Source: Molossus alvarezi (taxonomy: Eukaryota > Chordata > Mammalia > Chiroptera > Molossidae). Taken from it: 64,000 bases of DNA. Every line of letters starts with the position of its first letter. The first letter of the stretch is position 1. The notes below the pieces were generated by a model, which was not told where the DNA came from, made no database searches, and saw nothing but the letters and a program-made list of their open reading frames with translations. A program made the position numbers and the translations under genes. Location of the stretch: positions 162,926,290 to 162,990,289 of the forward strand of contig CM073885.1 in NCBI GenBank assembly GCA_037176705.1, given 5' to 3'. Shown here piece after piece: positions 22,702-33,789 of the stretch.

Positions 22702-24608
22702 TAAAATTACTTTAAATAATTCATATACAGTAACACTGTCCAAAAAGTTCAGGAGAAAAGAAAACAATGCATAATGAAAAAAAGTGCTCCTTTTGCTCCA
22801 GGAAGCAATAAAAAGTATTTAAGAAATTTTCTAACATCAAAAAAAAAAAATCCCATTTTCCCCCAGTATTGAGGTAAACATTAAAGCATTTGAAACTACA
22901 GTATATAGGAATAGGTAACTTAAACTTTCTATATGAGAGTACCAAAGCTCAAAACAGAATGTCAGGTAGGAAGTTAACTAGAACTTTTTTAAAAGTTTAA
23001 GAAATACCTTTTCTTTTTCTTTAAAAATAAAAGCAAAAATAAACACATGTAATTCCCTCTAGTAATTAAAATAATCAAAAGGAAAATAAAAAATACCAAG
23101 GCTTATGAATTAAGCTTAGGCTAGAAAAGTTCCTCGTGATGTTTAACAACTTTCATTTCTTTTTTAAGAGGAATTATTAAACTCGCTGGAATAGATAAAA
23201 TTATATTTCAACAGTCCTTGCTTTTGTTGACGGGAAGCTAATCATGCTAATACCCCTGATTTCTCCCTTAAAAGGAAATAACTTAGCTGGGTTTTGAGCA
23301 GGGGCGGTGATATTTCTCCAGTCGTAGAAGAGTCTCATAGTGGTACATTTCTCCTTTAAGATAAGATGGCATTGGCATGCTGCATATCAGTAAAATTATC
23401 ACAGCTGCTAAATTTTTTTATGGCTACCCTGCACAGGTTTGGGTTTTTGCAATATCTGGAAATAGCCTAGGAGAAGAAATCAAATAGAGCATGTGTATGT
23501 TAGAAATGAGAGACTTCCAGCCTTAACACAGACAGCATCACTGAGAAGCCCTGGCCCCACCTCTGGATATAGAGTATAGGTACTGCCCCTTGGAAGAGCT
23601 GTGGGCTACACTTCTAGGGCCTTGGGATTCTACTTCATGCTGAATGACTAAGGTAACTCTTTCAGGGACTATGATCAGATTGCCAGAGCAAAGGGGAACT
23701 CAGAATTTTTTAAAGTTTGGGTTTTCTCAATGGTGTCAAAGGCATGACAGGGCCCTAACAACAACATCCTCTGTTGCCTGTACACTTGGTTCCTTAAATA
23801 TAATAAACATGCACTTGGGCAGAAACACTGTTTACTCAGCTACTGAAATTCCATCCAATGTTTATTAGTTATTACATACACTAAACACATTTTAAAGAGG
23901 CAGGCATGTGTTAGACTTTATTGAATGGTAGGAAAGGTCTAATGATGGAAGCACCCACCATGAGGTATTATTTCACTTGCACGTTAATTAAGGTACAAAC
24001 ACATCTTATTCTAAAGTACCATCAAAGTACCACAGAAAGTGTCCATTTAAAAAATGTCCATTTCAGTTGTGAATAATTTTGTTGTACACTCACCAAAAGT
24101 CAGAAGCCATAAATATTACTTTGTTCCATGACAATTTTCATTAAAAACATGTACTTTCTACACCAGGTATTTGGAACATGTATCAAACAATCTAAGTATA
24201 GGTCTCTCAGGTGAGCTTTGTCAAATAAACTTGGGGGACTGAACTGTGATATATACAGAAAAGACATGAATTTATAAACTGGGTTAAGAAAAGTAAGTAG
24301 ATTATGTTTGTAGATATGATTAGTGATACATTTGTAAGAAATCATTCATGTATGGTTAGGAAAAAAAACAGAGTTAGAAAAACCATTAAAGATTAAATTT
24401 TAATTAAAATATTCTGAATCATGGTCACAACATGTGGGGTTCTTATATAAACCATAAAAGATACCAGAAATACAATGGAGAGAGTTAATAAGCCTTCTTC
24501 AATGTGTTAAAGAGCTTTGCATTTCCCTAATCACTACATACATGACTGAGCCACAGATATGGTTTCAGTGTCTGGCAGAGAAGCCCACTTTGTGATCCCA
24601 AGCCTCAC

Positions 24609-24771
24609 CTCCAGCTTCTGTGCTCTTTCTTTTCGAAAAGGAGCAAATACAATAGGCAGTCCGTGGTCACCTGCTAAGGTCCGAAGGTCAAAATAGTATT
24701 TGGCATAGACACTGGCAGAGACATAAAGATTAAACTGGAGTAGATATATATATTGACTTTCCAACTCATTC
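24609..24771 (-). CDS. CCNYL1-like: Cyclin Y-like copy A exon, cyclin-fold C-terminal part; acceptor mutated
   Basis: The 163-bp exon reads NELESQYIYLLQFNLYV, SASVYAKYYFDLRTLAGDH, and FAPFRKERAQKLE before a GTGAGG donor. Cyclin Y has [21 protein letters not shown] and VYAKYYFDLRSL here, forming the last helices of the cyclin box. Aligned with copy B (CCCCAG|GAATG), copy A reads CCCCAA|GAATG, so the acceptor AG at 24773-24772 is AA. The nearest AG is one base downstream and would shift the frame by one. The coding sequence is otherwise fully open and differs from copy B at only 7 bases. Confidence 0.82.
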
Positions 24772-25400
24772 TTGGGGAAGATGAAAAAGAGAAAACCAGC
24801 ACAGGACAATTTTAGTTGACTTGGCAATCTTCAAATTACCATTCTCAGCTACTAAGAAGGCTCTAAGATTTGTTTTGAAACAAATAAAAGCTACCCAGCT
24901 TTACTAATACCCTAACCTTTAAACAGGAAAACAGGGACAGCTGATGTGGTTTTTTCTGCATCCCAGCCCTTTGCTTTGGGGACCACAAGGAGAGGGGAGG
25001 GGGGATCACATATCCTGTGCACTGGTGCTGCTGACTGGGGCTCATTCTTCAGCTACAGATCATGCTCCCCACTCACTCACAAGACCCCAAGTCAAGGCTC
25101 AGATGAAAGGAATGATGTGCTGCTTCTTAGCGCTGAAGAACTCGCAGACATTTTCACCATAACAGAAAGGGGCTTATAGATGTAGATATGTGCCAACAAA
25201 AGGAGTGGGCACATCACCACGGCAACAAGTGGATCCACTGAGAGCCACTACTGTTATCTCTGAGGGAAAACTCCTGAGGTAACAAGGATTCATCTCTAAT
25301 AAATAAATAAGTGTGCCAGGTTCGATAAGGGAAACCCCCCCTCATCCCGCAGTGCAGGGGACTAATGTCAAACAGCACAGTGCACGATTCTGTTCACCTT

Positions 25401-25453
25401 AATCTCTAGACCGCAGGCCAACACTTTAACCACTGAGCCAAACCGGCCAGGGC
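25401..25453 (-). mobile_element. VES SINE head only, with target duplication
   Basis: Reversed, it reads GCCCTGGCCGGTTTGGCTCAG to the start of the B box and stops, with no body or tail. TCTGTTCACCTT occurs on both sides (25389-25400 and 25454-25465), and block B shows a single unoccupied copy near 54127. Confidence 0.88.
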
Positions 25454-25507
25454 TCTGTTCACCTTTATCTTACTGGGGTGAGAAACCGTCACCATGACAG
25501 AGCTGGA

Positions 25508-26104
25508 TGCATATTTAAACTGTGGAAGGCAGAAAGACTACAGATCACTGTCTCGGTGGACTAAACCACTTTACCCTATGACCTCTGACTGAGCATTGGA
25601 CAACCTCAGACAGTGCGTTCCCCGCTGGGACTGCAGCCCTGTGATGCTCTGCACCCCTGACCTTAGCAGAAAAGAAGGAAACATTTCACATGCGGTGAGT
25701 TCAATAAAGTGGGAAAGGAAACTGGGGAGCAGTCCTTTGCTATGTGACCATACTCCTGTCACTTGCCAAGTTCTTAAATAATATAAAATTGGAGTAAATT
25801 ACACTACTTCCAGTCATCCCTTGCTAGAGGTAATTAATAAAATATGAAATGTCTGAACATACATGAGAGAGGCTTATTTTCTAATGTATTTGTTTTCTCA
25901 GTATTAACGCTTTAATGTTTTATCCATTGAACAGGTCGACAAACGCTTGCTGTTCTCCTCTATGGAGAGCAGTCAGAATATGAGCAGAGATGAGGTTTTC
26001 TCACTTGTTACACTTCAAACCTAACTGAACCGACATCCAAAATGAATGTTCTGTTCCTATGGCTGTAAGTCTATAGAAATATAAATCAGACAATGATTAT
26101 TATT
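25508..26104. other. Block A sequence without a block B partner
   Basis: Homology to block B breaks after GACAGAGCTGG and does not resume until about 27940. This stretch is ordinary intron-like sequence; block B has an L1 here instead. Confidence 0.6.
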
Positions 26105-26231
26105 TTTTTTATTCTCACCCAAAGAAATCTTTCATTTATCTTCAGATAGAGCAGGAGGGAGTGAAGGAAGAAGTGAGAGAGAAAAACATGGATGTGAGAG
26201 GGACACATCAAGTGGTTGCCACCCACATGAC
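26105..26231 (-). mobile_element. VES-type SINE, head missing
   Basis: Reversed tail TTATTCTCACCCAAAGAAAT and body GGATGTGAGAGGGACACATC; the tRNA head is lost at the junction with the L1. Confidence 0.75.
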
Positions 26232-26261
26232 TTCAACTTATCTTAAGGGAATGAGAAAAAG

Positions 26262-26514
26262 GCCCTGGCCAGTTTGGCTCAGTGGTTGGAGCACTGGCCC
26301 GCAGACTGGAGAGTCCCAGGTTTGGTTCCTGCTAGAAGTGCATACCTCAGTTGTAGTTTGTCCTTGGCCCCAGTTGGGCCATGTGGGTGGCAAATAGTTA
26401 ATGTGTCTCTCTCGCTTTGATGTTTTAATCTCTTTCTTCTCCCCTCTCTCCCTCCCCTCTATCTGAAGATAAATGCAGAAATGACCTCAGGTGAGGATAA
26501 ATTAATAAATAAAA
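26262..26514 (+). mobile_element. VES-type SINE with target duplication
   Basis: Head GCCCTGGCCAGTTTGGCTCAG. GGAATGAGAAAAAG flanks both sides (26247-26260 and 26519-26532), showing insertion into the L1. Confidence 0.92.
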
Positions 26515-26866
26515 TAAAGGAATGAGAAAAAGAACAATGAACAATGCCCAAAGCGAATAGAATAAATGAAATAATAAAGATCTAAGCAGAAACAAAGAAA
26601 ATGAAATACAAAAGATCAATGAACTAAGATTTGATTCTTTGGAAAAATAAACACAATGGATAAACCTTAAACCAGACTCATCAAGTAAGAGAGGTCACAA
26701 ATATATTAAAAACAGAAATGAAAGAGCAGTAAGAACAATTCACACCACAGAAATACAAAGGATATAAGAAAATATATGAACAATATTCCAACAAATTAGA
26801 CAGTCTGGAAGAAACAAACAAATTCATAGAAACATACAATCTTCCTAAACTGGATTAAAAATCAGA

Positions 26867-27114
26867 GCCCTGGTGGTTTGGCTCAGTGGCTAGAGCATTG
26901 GCCTGCAGACCAGAGAGTCCCGGGTTCAGTTCCCGTGAAGGGCATGTATCTTGGTTGCAGTTTGTCCCTGGCCCTGGTTAGCATCATGTGGGTGGAAAGC
27001 AATCAATGTGTCTCTCTCACATTGATGTTTCTCTCTCTCTCTCTTCCCCCCTCTCTCCTCCCACTCTATCTGAAGAAATGCAAAAACTATGTCCTCGGGT
27101 GAGGATTAAAAAAA
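26867..27114 (+). mobile_element. VES-type SINE
   Basis: Head GCCCTGGTGGTTTGGCTCAGT; tail GTCCTCGGGTGAGGATTAAA. It sits inside the L1 fragment. Confidence 0.9.
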
Positions 27115-27372
27115 AAAGTAACAAAATCTGAACACACTAATTACAACCAACAAAATCAAAGTTATAAAAAAACATTTTTAAACAAAGGTCCTGGAAATGA
27201 TGTCACAGGTAAATTTTACCAAACATTCCAAGAAGTACTGACACCAGTCCATCTCAATCTACTGCAAAATATTTGAGAAGATAGAAGACTCCCAAGCTTA
27301 TTTTAAGAGGCCAGGAATATGCTAATTCCAAAACTAAATAATGACACTACAAAGATAGAAAATTATACTACA

Positions 27373-27620
27373 GCCCTGGCCAGTTTGGCTCAGCGGTAGA
27401 CTGTGGGCCCACGGACCAATGAGTCACGGGCTCAATTCTGGTCAAAGGCACGTACCTGGGTTACAGTTCATCCCCAACCCTGGTTGGGGTTGTGCAAGAG
27501 GCAAGTAGTCGATGTGTCCCTCTAACATCCATGTTTCTCTCTCTCTCTTCCTCCCTCTCACTCTATCTGAAGATAAATTGAAAAATATCCTCGGGTGAGG
27601 ATTAAAATAAATGAATAAGT
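27373..27620 (+). mobile_element. VES-type SINE
   Basis: Head GCCCTGGCCAGTTTGGCTCAG at the right end of the L1 fragment; tail TCCTCGGGTGAGGATTAAAAT. Confidence 0.92.
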
Positions 27621-27635
27621 AAAATAAATAAAAAC

Positions 27636-27925
27636 AGCCCTGGCTGGTTTCGCTCAGCAGTTAGAGCATCGGCCCACAGACTGAAGAGTCATGGGTTTGA
27701 TTTTGGTCAAGGGCACATACCTTGGTTACAGTTCAGTCCCCAGCCCAGTTGAGATCATGCGGGGAAGGCAACCAGTCGATGTGTCTCCCTCACATCATTG
27801 TTTCTTTCTCTCTCTCTCCCCTCCCACTCTGTCTAAAAATAGATAAAAAATTTCCTCAGATGAGGATAAAAAATAAATGAATAAATAATAAAAATAAAAA
27901 TGCATAAATAAATAAATAAATAATG
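27636..27925 (+). mobile_element. VES-type SINE with long A/T tail
   Basis: Head GCCCTGGCTGGTTTCGCTCAG; the tail ends in repeated AAATAAATAA units to about 27925. It is in tandem with the previous SINE. Confidence 0.9.
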
Positions 27926-28282
27926 AAAAAGAGGAATAAAAAAGGACTGGAACTGGTAGATGGCTTTAAGAAAGCCATGAAGATATTTGCAGTACTATGA
28001 TTCTTGGGTCTAAACTTGTACGACTTCTGCCAATAACTACCAGAGAAATACATTTAAAATGATCACACTGGTTATTACAACAACACATGAAGATGTACTA
28101 ATTAATGAGAAGGAATATTAATTGTTATAACAAATGTGAACAAAAAAATGTATAGAATTTTATGCCTAGTTCAGTTCTCCACATGATGTACCCTTTAAAA
28201 ATATTTCTTAATATGTAATCTTTATGGAGCAAATCAGCTATTGGAAAATGTTAGCAAGTTCACCAAAACCTTCCAAACTCAC

Positions 28283-28449
28283 AGGTCCTTAAGTGTAATG
28301 TTCTTCATGACTCTGCAGAAGAACACATTTTGTACAATCAGATCATGCAAATACTTGGAGGCGAGAAGAATAGCCCCCAAGACAACTCGTTTCCAGTTCT
28401 TGGGGCCAATGTCTATTCTGGCATAAATCACAAGTCTTTCTAAGTAAAC
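28283..28449 (-). CDS. CCNYL1-like: Cyclin Y-like copy A exon, cyclin-box core
   Basis: A TTTCGCAG acceptor and a CT|GTGAGT donor bound 167 bp reading [34 protein letters not shown], and later CRVMKNITLKDL. Cyclin Y has [40 protein letters not shown] and ILKDITVEDM. The lysine of LLASK, part of the cyclin fold that faces the CDK, is kept. Cys in IDICP is Gly here, and Trp in the AVWN position is Gln. The 2-base overhang requires a one-base start in the next exon, which only the ancestral acceptor at 24772 would give. Confidence 0.88.
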
Positions 28450-29569
28450 CTGCGAAAGTAAAACACGGGTCTTTGATTTCAGTTTAGTTTAAGTGCTGTG
28501 ATAAGTACGGTTAGGAAGGACAGATTTCACCTGTTTGTGACTTGACTCCTATTCTTAGGTGCTACAGAGACTGCTTGGCCAGCCAAAGCCAGAGGCAAAG
28601 TCGCTGTTGCAAATCAGATACTTTGTTGCCTATGTTGCTCATGTGACTTTTCAGCCCAATTTTGGGTCACAGGAATGAATGGACATCTTAACAAAGGACC
28701 CTTTAAAGAAATGTCATTACCTTTCCACTTGCAAAGGACAGGATACCTGAGTTCCTACCACGTGCACTATTTCATACCTGGCAAGTAGTTATACAGTGAT
28801 TTTACATAATTCCTGAATAGGTAAATCCCTGATAATACTGAACACACAAATACCTTCTTTACACAGTAACTAGTCCTATGCAGCACAAGCAGTAGATAAC
28901 ACAGGTTGTCAAGAGGGCCCCCCAGTGGCTACTGTGTTGTGTAGCGGGACAGGCAGTACAAAGGGCTGTGCTTGATGCAGGTCTTGACTGTCAAGTATTC
29001 CTGGACGTAGTGCCTTTGTAAGAGACACACATGCACACAAAGGAGAGTCCTTTTTATATCCCTCGTCTTCATATCCCCAGGATCACTTTATGAAATTTAT
29101 CTCTGTCTTACACAATCCGAACCTTAGTCAGTGCTGGTGGTTTCAGGTGGTAACAGAGCTACCATCTCTGCATCCCTGGTCCTCTACACCTGCCAGGAGC
29201 TTGTGAGGGTTCATGATTTCTTTCCTGTGTATCAAATGTCTATTCTACAAAGAACTGGGCAAACTTAACAGCTAAGTAAAGATTACGAAGGCAAGTGGTG
29301 ATTTGTTGTTACCTCAAAGGGTGCTTTGCAGAAGAGTATGTATGCCATTTGCCAACAAAGTCCCATTTTAAAGAGTATGTTAATTGTCTGAGGTTATCAG
29401 ATTAACAGCTCAGATTTGCCAATGTTCTTCAAACCCAACTGTATTTTTAAAACCAAATGGTTATTGAACATTATATGTTCTTAGGGAAAATTTACACAAA
29501 TCCCCCAAACTCAACGCTTGCAGATATCCTAATAATGAACCTGCTTACAAGGTCCAACTTTGTACTTCA
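28450..29569. other. Copy A intron, duplicated sequence
   Basis: It matches block B 60362-61930 except for two SINEs private to B. No other signal. Confidence 0.7.
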
Positions 29570-30810
29570 TGGGGCTAGTTAGAGGCACTTATACAACACT
29601 GGCAATCTCTCACCTTCCTGACACCTTTACTGGCCGACTTGGTATGTGCCATCCTCACTCATTCATGCACTTGCCCTCCTGTGTCAGTGGACCTGAGATT
29701 TCCCTTTTCACTGAAGCTGCCTCCTCTCTCAGTGACATCGATCCCATCCCATTTCTGAAGAACACCTCCCACATTTCTCCCTTTTTGAAGAATCTTCCCT
29801 GTCTGCCAGAGATTTTCCTCAATGTGTTGACACTGTTCCCTGCCACTCCCCAACCCCAAGAATGCTTCCCCTTATTTTGCTCACAGTAAATGCCCTGAGG
29901 CTCCTTCTCATCTCCCACTGTCTCCTTAACCCACTCTGTCTGCCCCCTGCCACTATCACTCTATTAAACTATTGCTGAGACCATCGGTGCCTTCACATAT
30001 ACACACCAGAGCTCTTCATCCAAACTCCCCCTCCCCAAGCACTCCCTAATGCCATAAAGGCACTGCCATTTGCCTAGTTGCACTGAGTTTTGGGGATTGG
30101 TGTAAACTTTCACTAAAGCTAATTCAGTAAGCCTGCTCCAATCTGTTAGTGATTCTTGTTATCTCCACCTATCACTGGTCATCAGGCTCCTTTCTATTTT
30201 GTCACTTCTCACCTGGATCACTGCTATTGCCTACTGACTTCTCACCCTCTACTTGGACTCCCAGCTACAGTCCATTCTCCCCAAACAGCCAGGACAGCCT
30301 CCATAATCAAGAGCACTTCACAACCCTCCTCAATATCCACCAAAGGTTTCCCATCAAACAAAGAAAAATGTAATGTCTTCCCATGGCCTGCCCGCTGCAG
30401 GGCCCTATAAGATAGGACACTGCCCTTCTATGTCCTCATGTCCTACATTCTTTTTCTCATTCCACACTCTGACCACACTGGCCACACCTCACTGTTGCTT
30501 GAACACACAAAACATGGTCCCCTCTGCTTACAAGGCCAGAGCCCCTCACCCTCCTCAATTCAGTCAGGTCATGATTCAATTGTTTCCTCTTTAAAAAGGC
30601 TCTTCTGGATTGGACCCTCTAATATAGCAAGCCGCTGTAATCTCTTTATCTCTTTACCCTGCTTCATCTTGGTATTTACTACTACCTGAAATATTCATCT
30701 TTTAAAAAACACTCATTTAAAAAATATTTATGTCTTCCTCAGCATAATACAAGCTCCATAAAAGCAAAAACTTGATTCAACCAGGTCTCTCCTCCCTCCT
30801 CAGCACTGAG
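29570..30810 (+). mobile_element. L2 LINE, decayed, shared with block B
   Basis: CACCTGGATCACTGCTATTGCC, CATGGCCTGC...CAGGGCCCTATAAG and the 3' ATACAAGCTCCATAAAAGCA...CAGCACTGAGC follow the L2 plan in order. The 5' third is poorly matched. The 109-codon frame at 29560-29889 is an L2-like shadow. Confidence 0.65.
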
Positions 30811-31950
30811 CTCTGTTAGGACCATCAGCACAAAAGGGGGAGTCTCAGGATTGGGTGACAATGGTGGGGAAACCAGGACAAAATAATAAAAAGCAAAGAT
30901 GAGTGAGGTTCAAGAAAGAGAGTGAGGTCAAAATGCTAAATGTGGATCATAATTTCCTACCTCCAGCTCACATTCAGGCTGTTCCACACATTCAGATGAT
31001 TCCTAGAGATTGCACTCTGCTGCTTCCCACGTGCATCAAGCTTGATTTGTCTACAAAGGACTCCCCCTCTCCCAGCCCAGACACTCTCCGTCCATACTAC
31101 TGAGCTCTCCACATGGAAGCACCCTCCTGCCTTCACCGCCACCTGCTAAGCCCTCCTGGTGGCTGCCAGCTCCATGAAAAGGCCTGTGTCTGATCCAGTG
31201 TCCACGAGGGGTCTCTAGTCAGAAGCACAGTGGCCTCTCCATAATTTTACCTGAATACTGAAGGAGGAGGCACTGACCTAAGGATTTGTTCCCTCCCGAC
31301 CATGCAGTACACTTTCCCCTTTAGGACTGCTGGGGGCAGGGCCACTTCTCACTAGAATAGAACTATTTATTCCAAAGGAAAAACTCTTCCCACAGGAATT
31401 CTGTATGAATGACACAAAAATCCTCGCACAACCCGTTCAGGAACTATAATCCCTGGCAACATCACAGGCAGGCACAGGAGAACAGCAGGGATGGATTTAC
31501 ACCCATCATCCAAGGAACAGAGAATTCAGGGCTCCGGTTCTCAATCAGGACACTGTCAGAACTGCCTGGGGATACAGCCTGGGTCACAGCTCAGACCTAC
31601 ACTGAATCAGTCACTGCCCAGGAACCAGATGGTTTTGTTATTGCCCTTTATGCCTGTCAGCACACCTTGTACGTGTGCATGTGTGTGCACTGCATGTGCA
31701 CAGGTCTCCTGAGGGGTGGAAGCAAAAACTAGAACTTTCTCCTGCTGCCTTGAATAGCAGGTGTTTTGTGATGAGAAAAGCAAGGACATTGGAAATCATA
31801 ATGATTATTAACCTCAAATGTGTGTATTTCACATTCTTGGATGGGTGTCTCTAAAAAAATTTGGATGATTTTTTCAGGAACCTACTTTTATTTGATCAGA
31901 CCCCAAGGACAAGGCAGGAAAGATACTTCCTGAAAAAAGAACTATCTTAC

Positions 31951-32067
31951 CAAAGTTGTTATTGCAAATTGATTCATTAGACAAAAGGCATTGAAAAGAG
32001 GCCGAATGAAACTGTAAATAGACTCGGGATCAGGATTATGATAATATTCCTCTGGATCCATTTCTTC
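31951..32067 (-). CDS. CCNYL1-like: Cyclin Y-like copy A exon, start of cyclin box
   Basis: The 117-bp exon (39 codons, phase 0 at both ends) lies between TTTCAG and a TTG|GTAAGA donor. It reads EEMDPEEYYHNPDPESIYS, then FIRPLFNAFCLMNQFAITTL. CCNYL1 has EEVPEEYFKHDPEHKFIYRF followed by VRTLFSAAQLTAECAIVTL. The conserved pattern IY-F-R-LF-A...A-I-TL is retained, with Phe for Ala in the LFSAA turn. It is the first helix of the cyclin box. Confidence 0.87.
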
Positions 32068-32841
32068 CTGAAAGGAGAAAATGCAATGTAAGAAACCAGT
32101 GAAGAAAAACACTTAAGTACTTCTACGGCGGCAATTTTCTAATTGTGCCCACATGTCCCTGAAAATAATTTTCAATGGGTGACCTGTGTTTTACCACAAC
32201 TCATTAAAGATAAATACAGGCACAACCTCAGAAAACTTATGTGTTCCTTTCCACCTTCCCTACAGAATTCTATCTAAATATAAACTAGCTTTAGGCTCAA
32301 AAGTCTTGTTGATTGCCCTGGTCTACTGCTCTGGGGTCAGCTCTGAATATATACTCTCAGTAACCGGCAGGCGCTGAGGCTGGGCCCTGCTGCACAGCGT
32401 CACAGCCACACATTGCTGCAGAGCCTCTGGAGGGGGAGCAGAACAGTCTGGTCATTCCAGTTTGTTCAGAATTTAAAGAGTTAAGTTTCTTCATAGAGGT
32501 CTTAACATATCTTAGGTTTATTTACAAATATTTACTAGTTTGATGCTGCTGAAAATTATCTTTTAAAAAGTTGCAATTTTTGTTTTGGGGCATGTTTACT
32601 CTCCTTAGCTCACTAATTATACAGGACTGCAACTCAGCTTTACTGACATTTTTCTAACACAACATTCCCTTTGTAAAATAATTAAATACAACATGGGGTG
32701 GAAAAAAAACAAAAGAAAATAATTTTGACTCCAAACTAGAAGGAGTAATTCTCTTCCAGTAATTAATTTCAAAGCAAATCAGCATGAAATAAACATGACT
32801 GTATGAGAGAAAAATACAACCGACATACAACGGAAACTTAC
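32068..32841. other. Copy A intron
   Basis: AT-rich with no repeat recognised. Confidence 0.5.
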
Positions 32842-32896
32842 TGTATATGACGGATACAAGTACTCCTCAATAATATCCTTGGTTTTGTTTGAATCT
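32842..32896 (-). CDS. CCNYL1-like: Cyclin Y-like copy A exon, pre-box linker
   Basis: The 55-bp exon (TTTAATAG acceptor, GTAAGT donor) starts with the last base of a split Arg codon. It reads DSNKTKDIIEEYLYPSYT, matching the DANRSLDIFDEKLHPLT-type linker of CCNYL1 after YYHIKNR. The upstream pyrimidine tract is weak but usable. Confidence 0.85.
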
Positions 32897-33332
32897 CTAT
32901 TAAATAAGAACATGCATTTAAAAAATGAATCCAAAAATTGTTACTGTCTTAGGAGCAGGTCTGCTGGGAGTAGACAGAGGGATGGAGGGAAAAGCTAAAC
33001 CTCGAACACGGTCCTTCTACACATTCTCAGATTCTGTAAGAATTTTCGGACCTCTTTTTACTCAGCCATGAAATTCTAGAAAATCTTTTCTACACTAACC
33101 AGCCAAGTTCCCTTTATAAGCACTGACCCTCCCTGATAGGCAATGCGGGTCAAGCAAATCTATTTCCAGCCCCTGAGCTCCCACTGGAATACAGCAGAAC
33201 ATTGATGAGGCAGCAGTGGTGGGCAATCGTGCAGGTGAAAATGAGATTCATGCTTTTTCCCTGTATTGTTTTTTTCTTATTTGTTCACTATATTATATTC
33301 TTATCTTTTCTCATTTAAATAGTTTGAGTTAA

Positions 33333-33578
33333 GCCCTGGCTGGTTTGACTCAGCACTAGAGTGTCAGCTCGTGGACCAAAGAGTTCCAGGTTCCATTCTG
33401 ACCAAGGGCACGTACCTCGGTTGCGGTTCATCCCTGGCCCTGGTCAGGGTCATGTGGGAGGCAACCAATCAATGTGTTCCTCTCACGCCAATGTTTCTCT
33501 CTCTCTCCCTCTCTTCCTCTCACTCAGTATGGAGATAAATAAAAGAATATCCTCAGGGGAAGATTTAAAAATAAAAAT
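33333..33578 (+). mobile_element. VES-type SINE with target duplication
   Basis: AAATAGTTTGAGTTAA (left) and AAATAGTTTGAATTAA (right) flank the element. Head GCCCTGGCTGGTTTGACTCAG. Confidence 0.92.
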
Positions 33579-33629
33579 AAATAGTTTGAATTAAAAATGC
33601 CTTTTTATTTTAAAAGTGATCAGTCTATT

Positions 33630-33789
33630 GAAAAATATTTTTAAATTGATTTTACAGAAGTAAAATGAGAGTGAGAGATAGAGAGAGAAAAAGACAGAAA
33701 CATTGATTGGCTGCCTTCCACACATGCCCTGACCAGGGTTCAGACCTGCCACCTGGGTATTTTGCATGCCTCTGGGCTTACCCTAGACC
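33630..33789 (-). mobile_element. VES-type SINE, head diverged
   Basis: Reversed tail TTTTAAATTGATTTTACAG; body GACCAGGGTTCAGACCTG; the head past 33770 is barely recognisable. Confidence 0.75.

Larger units (their letters stand above)
26232..27372 (+). mobile_element. L1 ORF2 fragment split by two SINEs
   Basis: GGAATGAGAAAAAGAACAATG, CCAGACTCATCAAG, AGACAGTCTGGAAGAAAC and GGAAATGATGTCACAGGTAA follow the ORF2 linker and early RT region of an old L1. Both the start and end of the L1 are absent. Confidence 0.82.
19960..31034. repeat. Duplicated block A (direct repeat of 49505-64000)
   Basis: Homology to block B starts at ACCATTTATTTTG (about 19998 against 49550) and is collinear to the right window edge (31034 against 64000). 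Matched landmarks are 22219/50937 (SINE), 24609/53348 and 28283/60195 (exons), 29560/61932 and 30150/62500 (L2). Intron samples read by eye differ at about 7-12% of bases. Homology must continue beyond 31034, but its partner is outside the window. Confidence 0.9.

Noticed and set aside
29560..29889. 109-codon frame conserved in block B (61932-62231)
   Set aside because: Conservation reflects the block duplication; the sequence is L2-like, and the downstream halves diverge by frameshift between copies.
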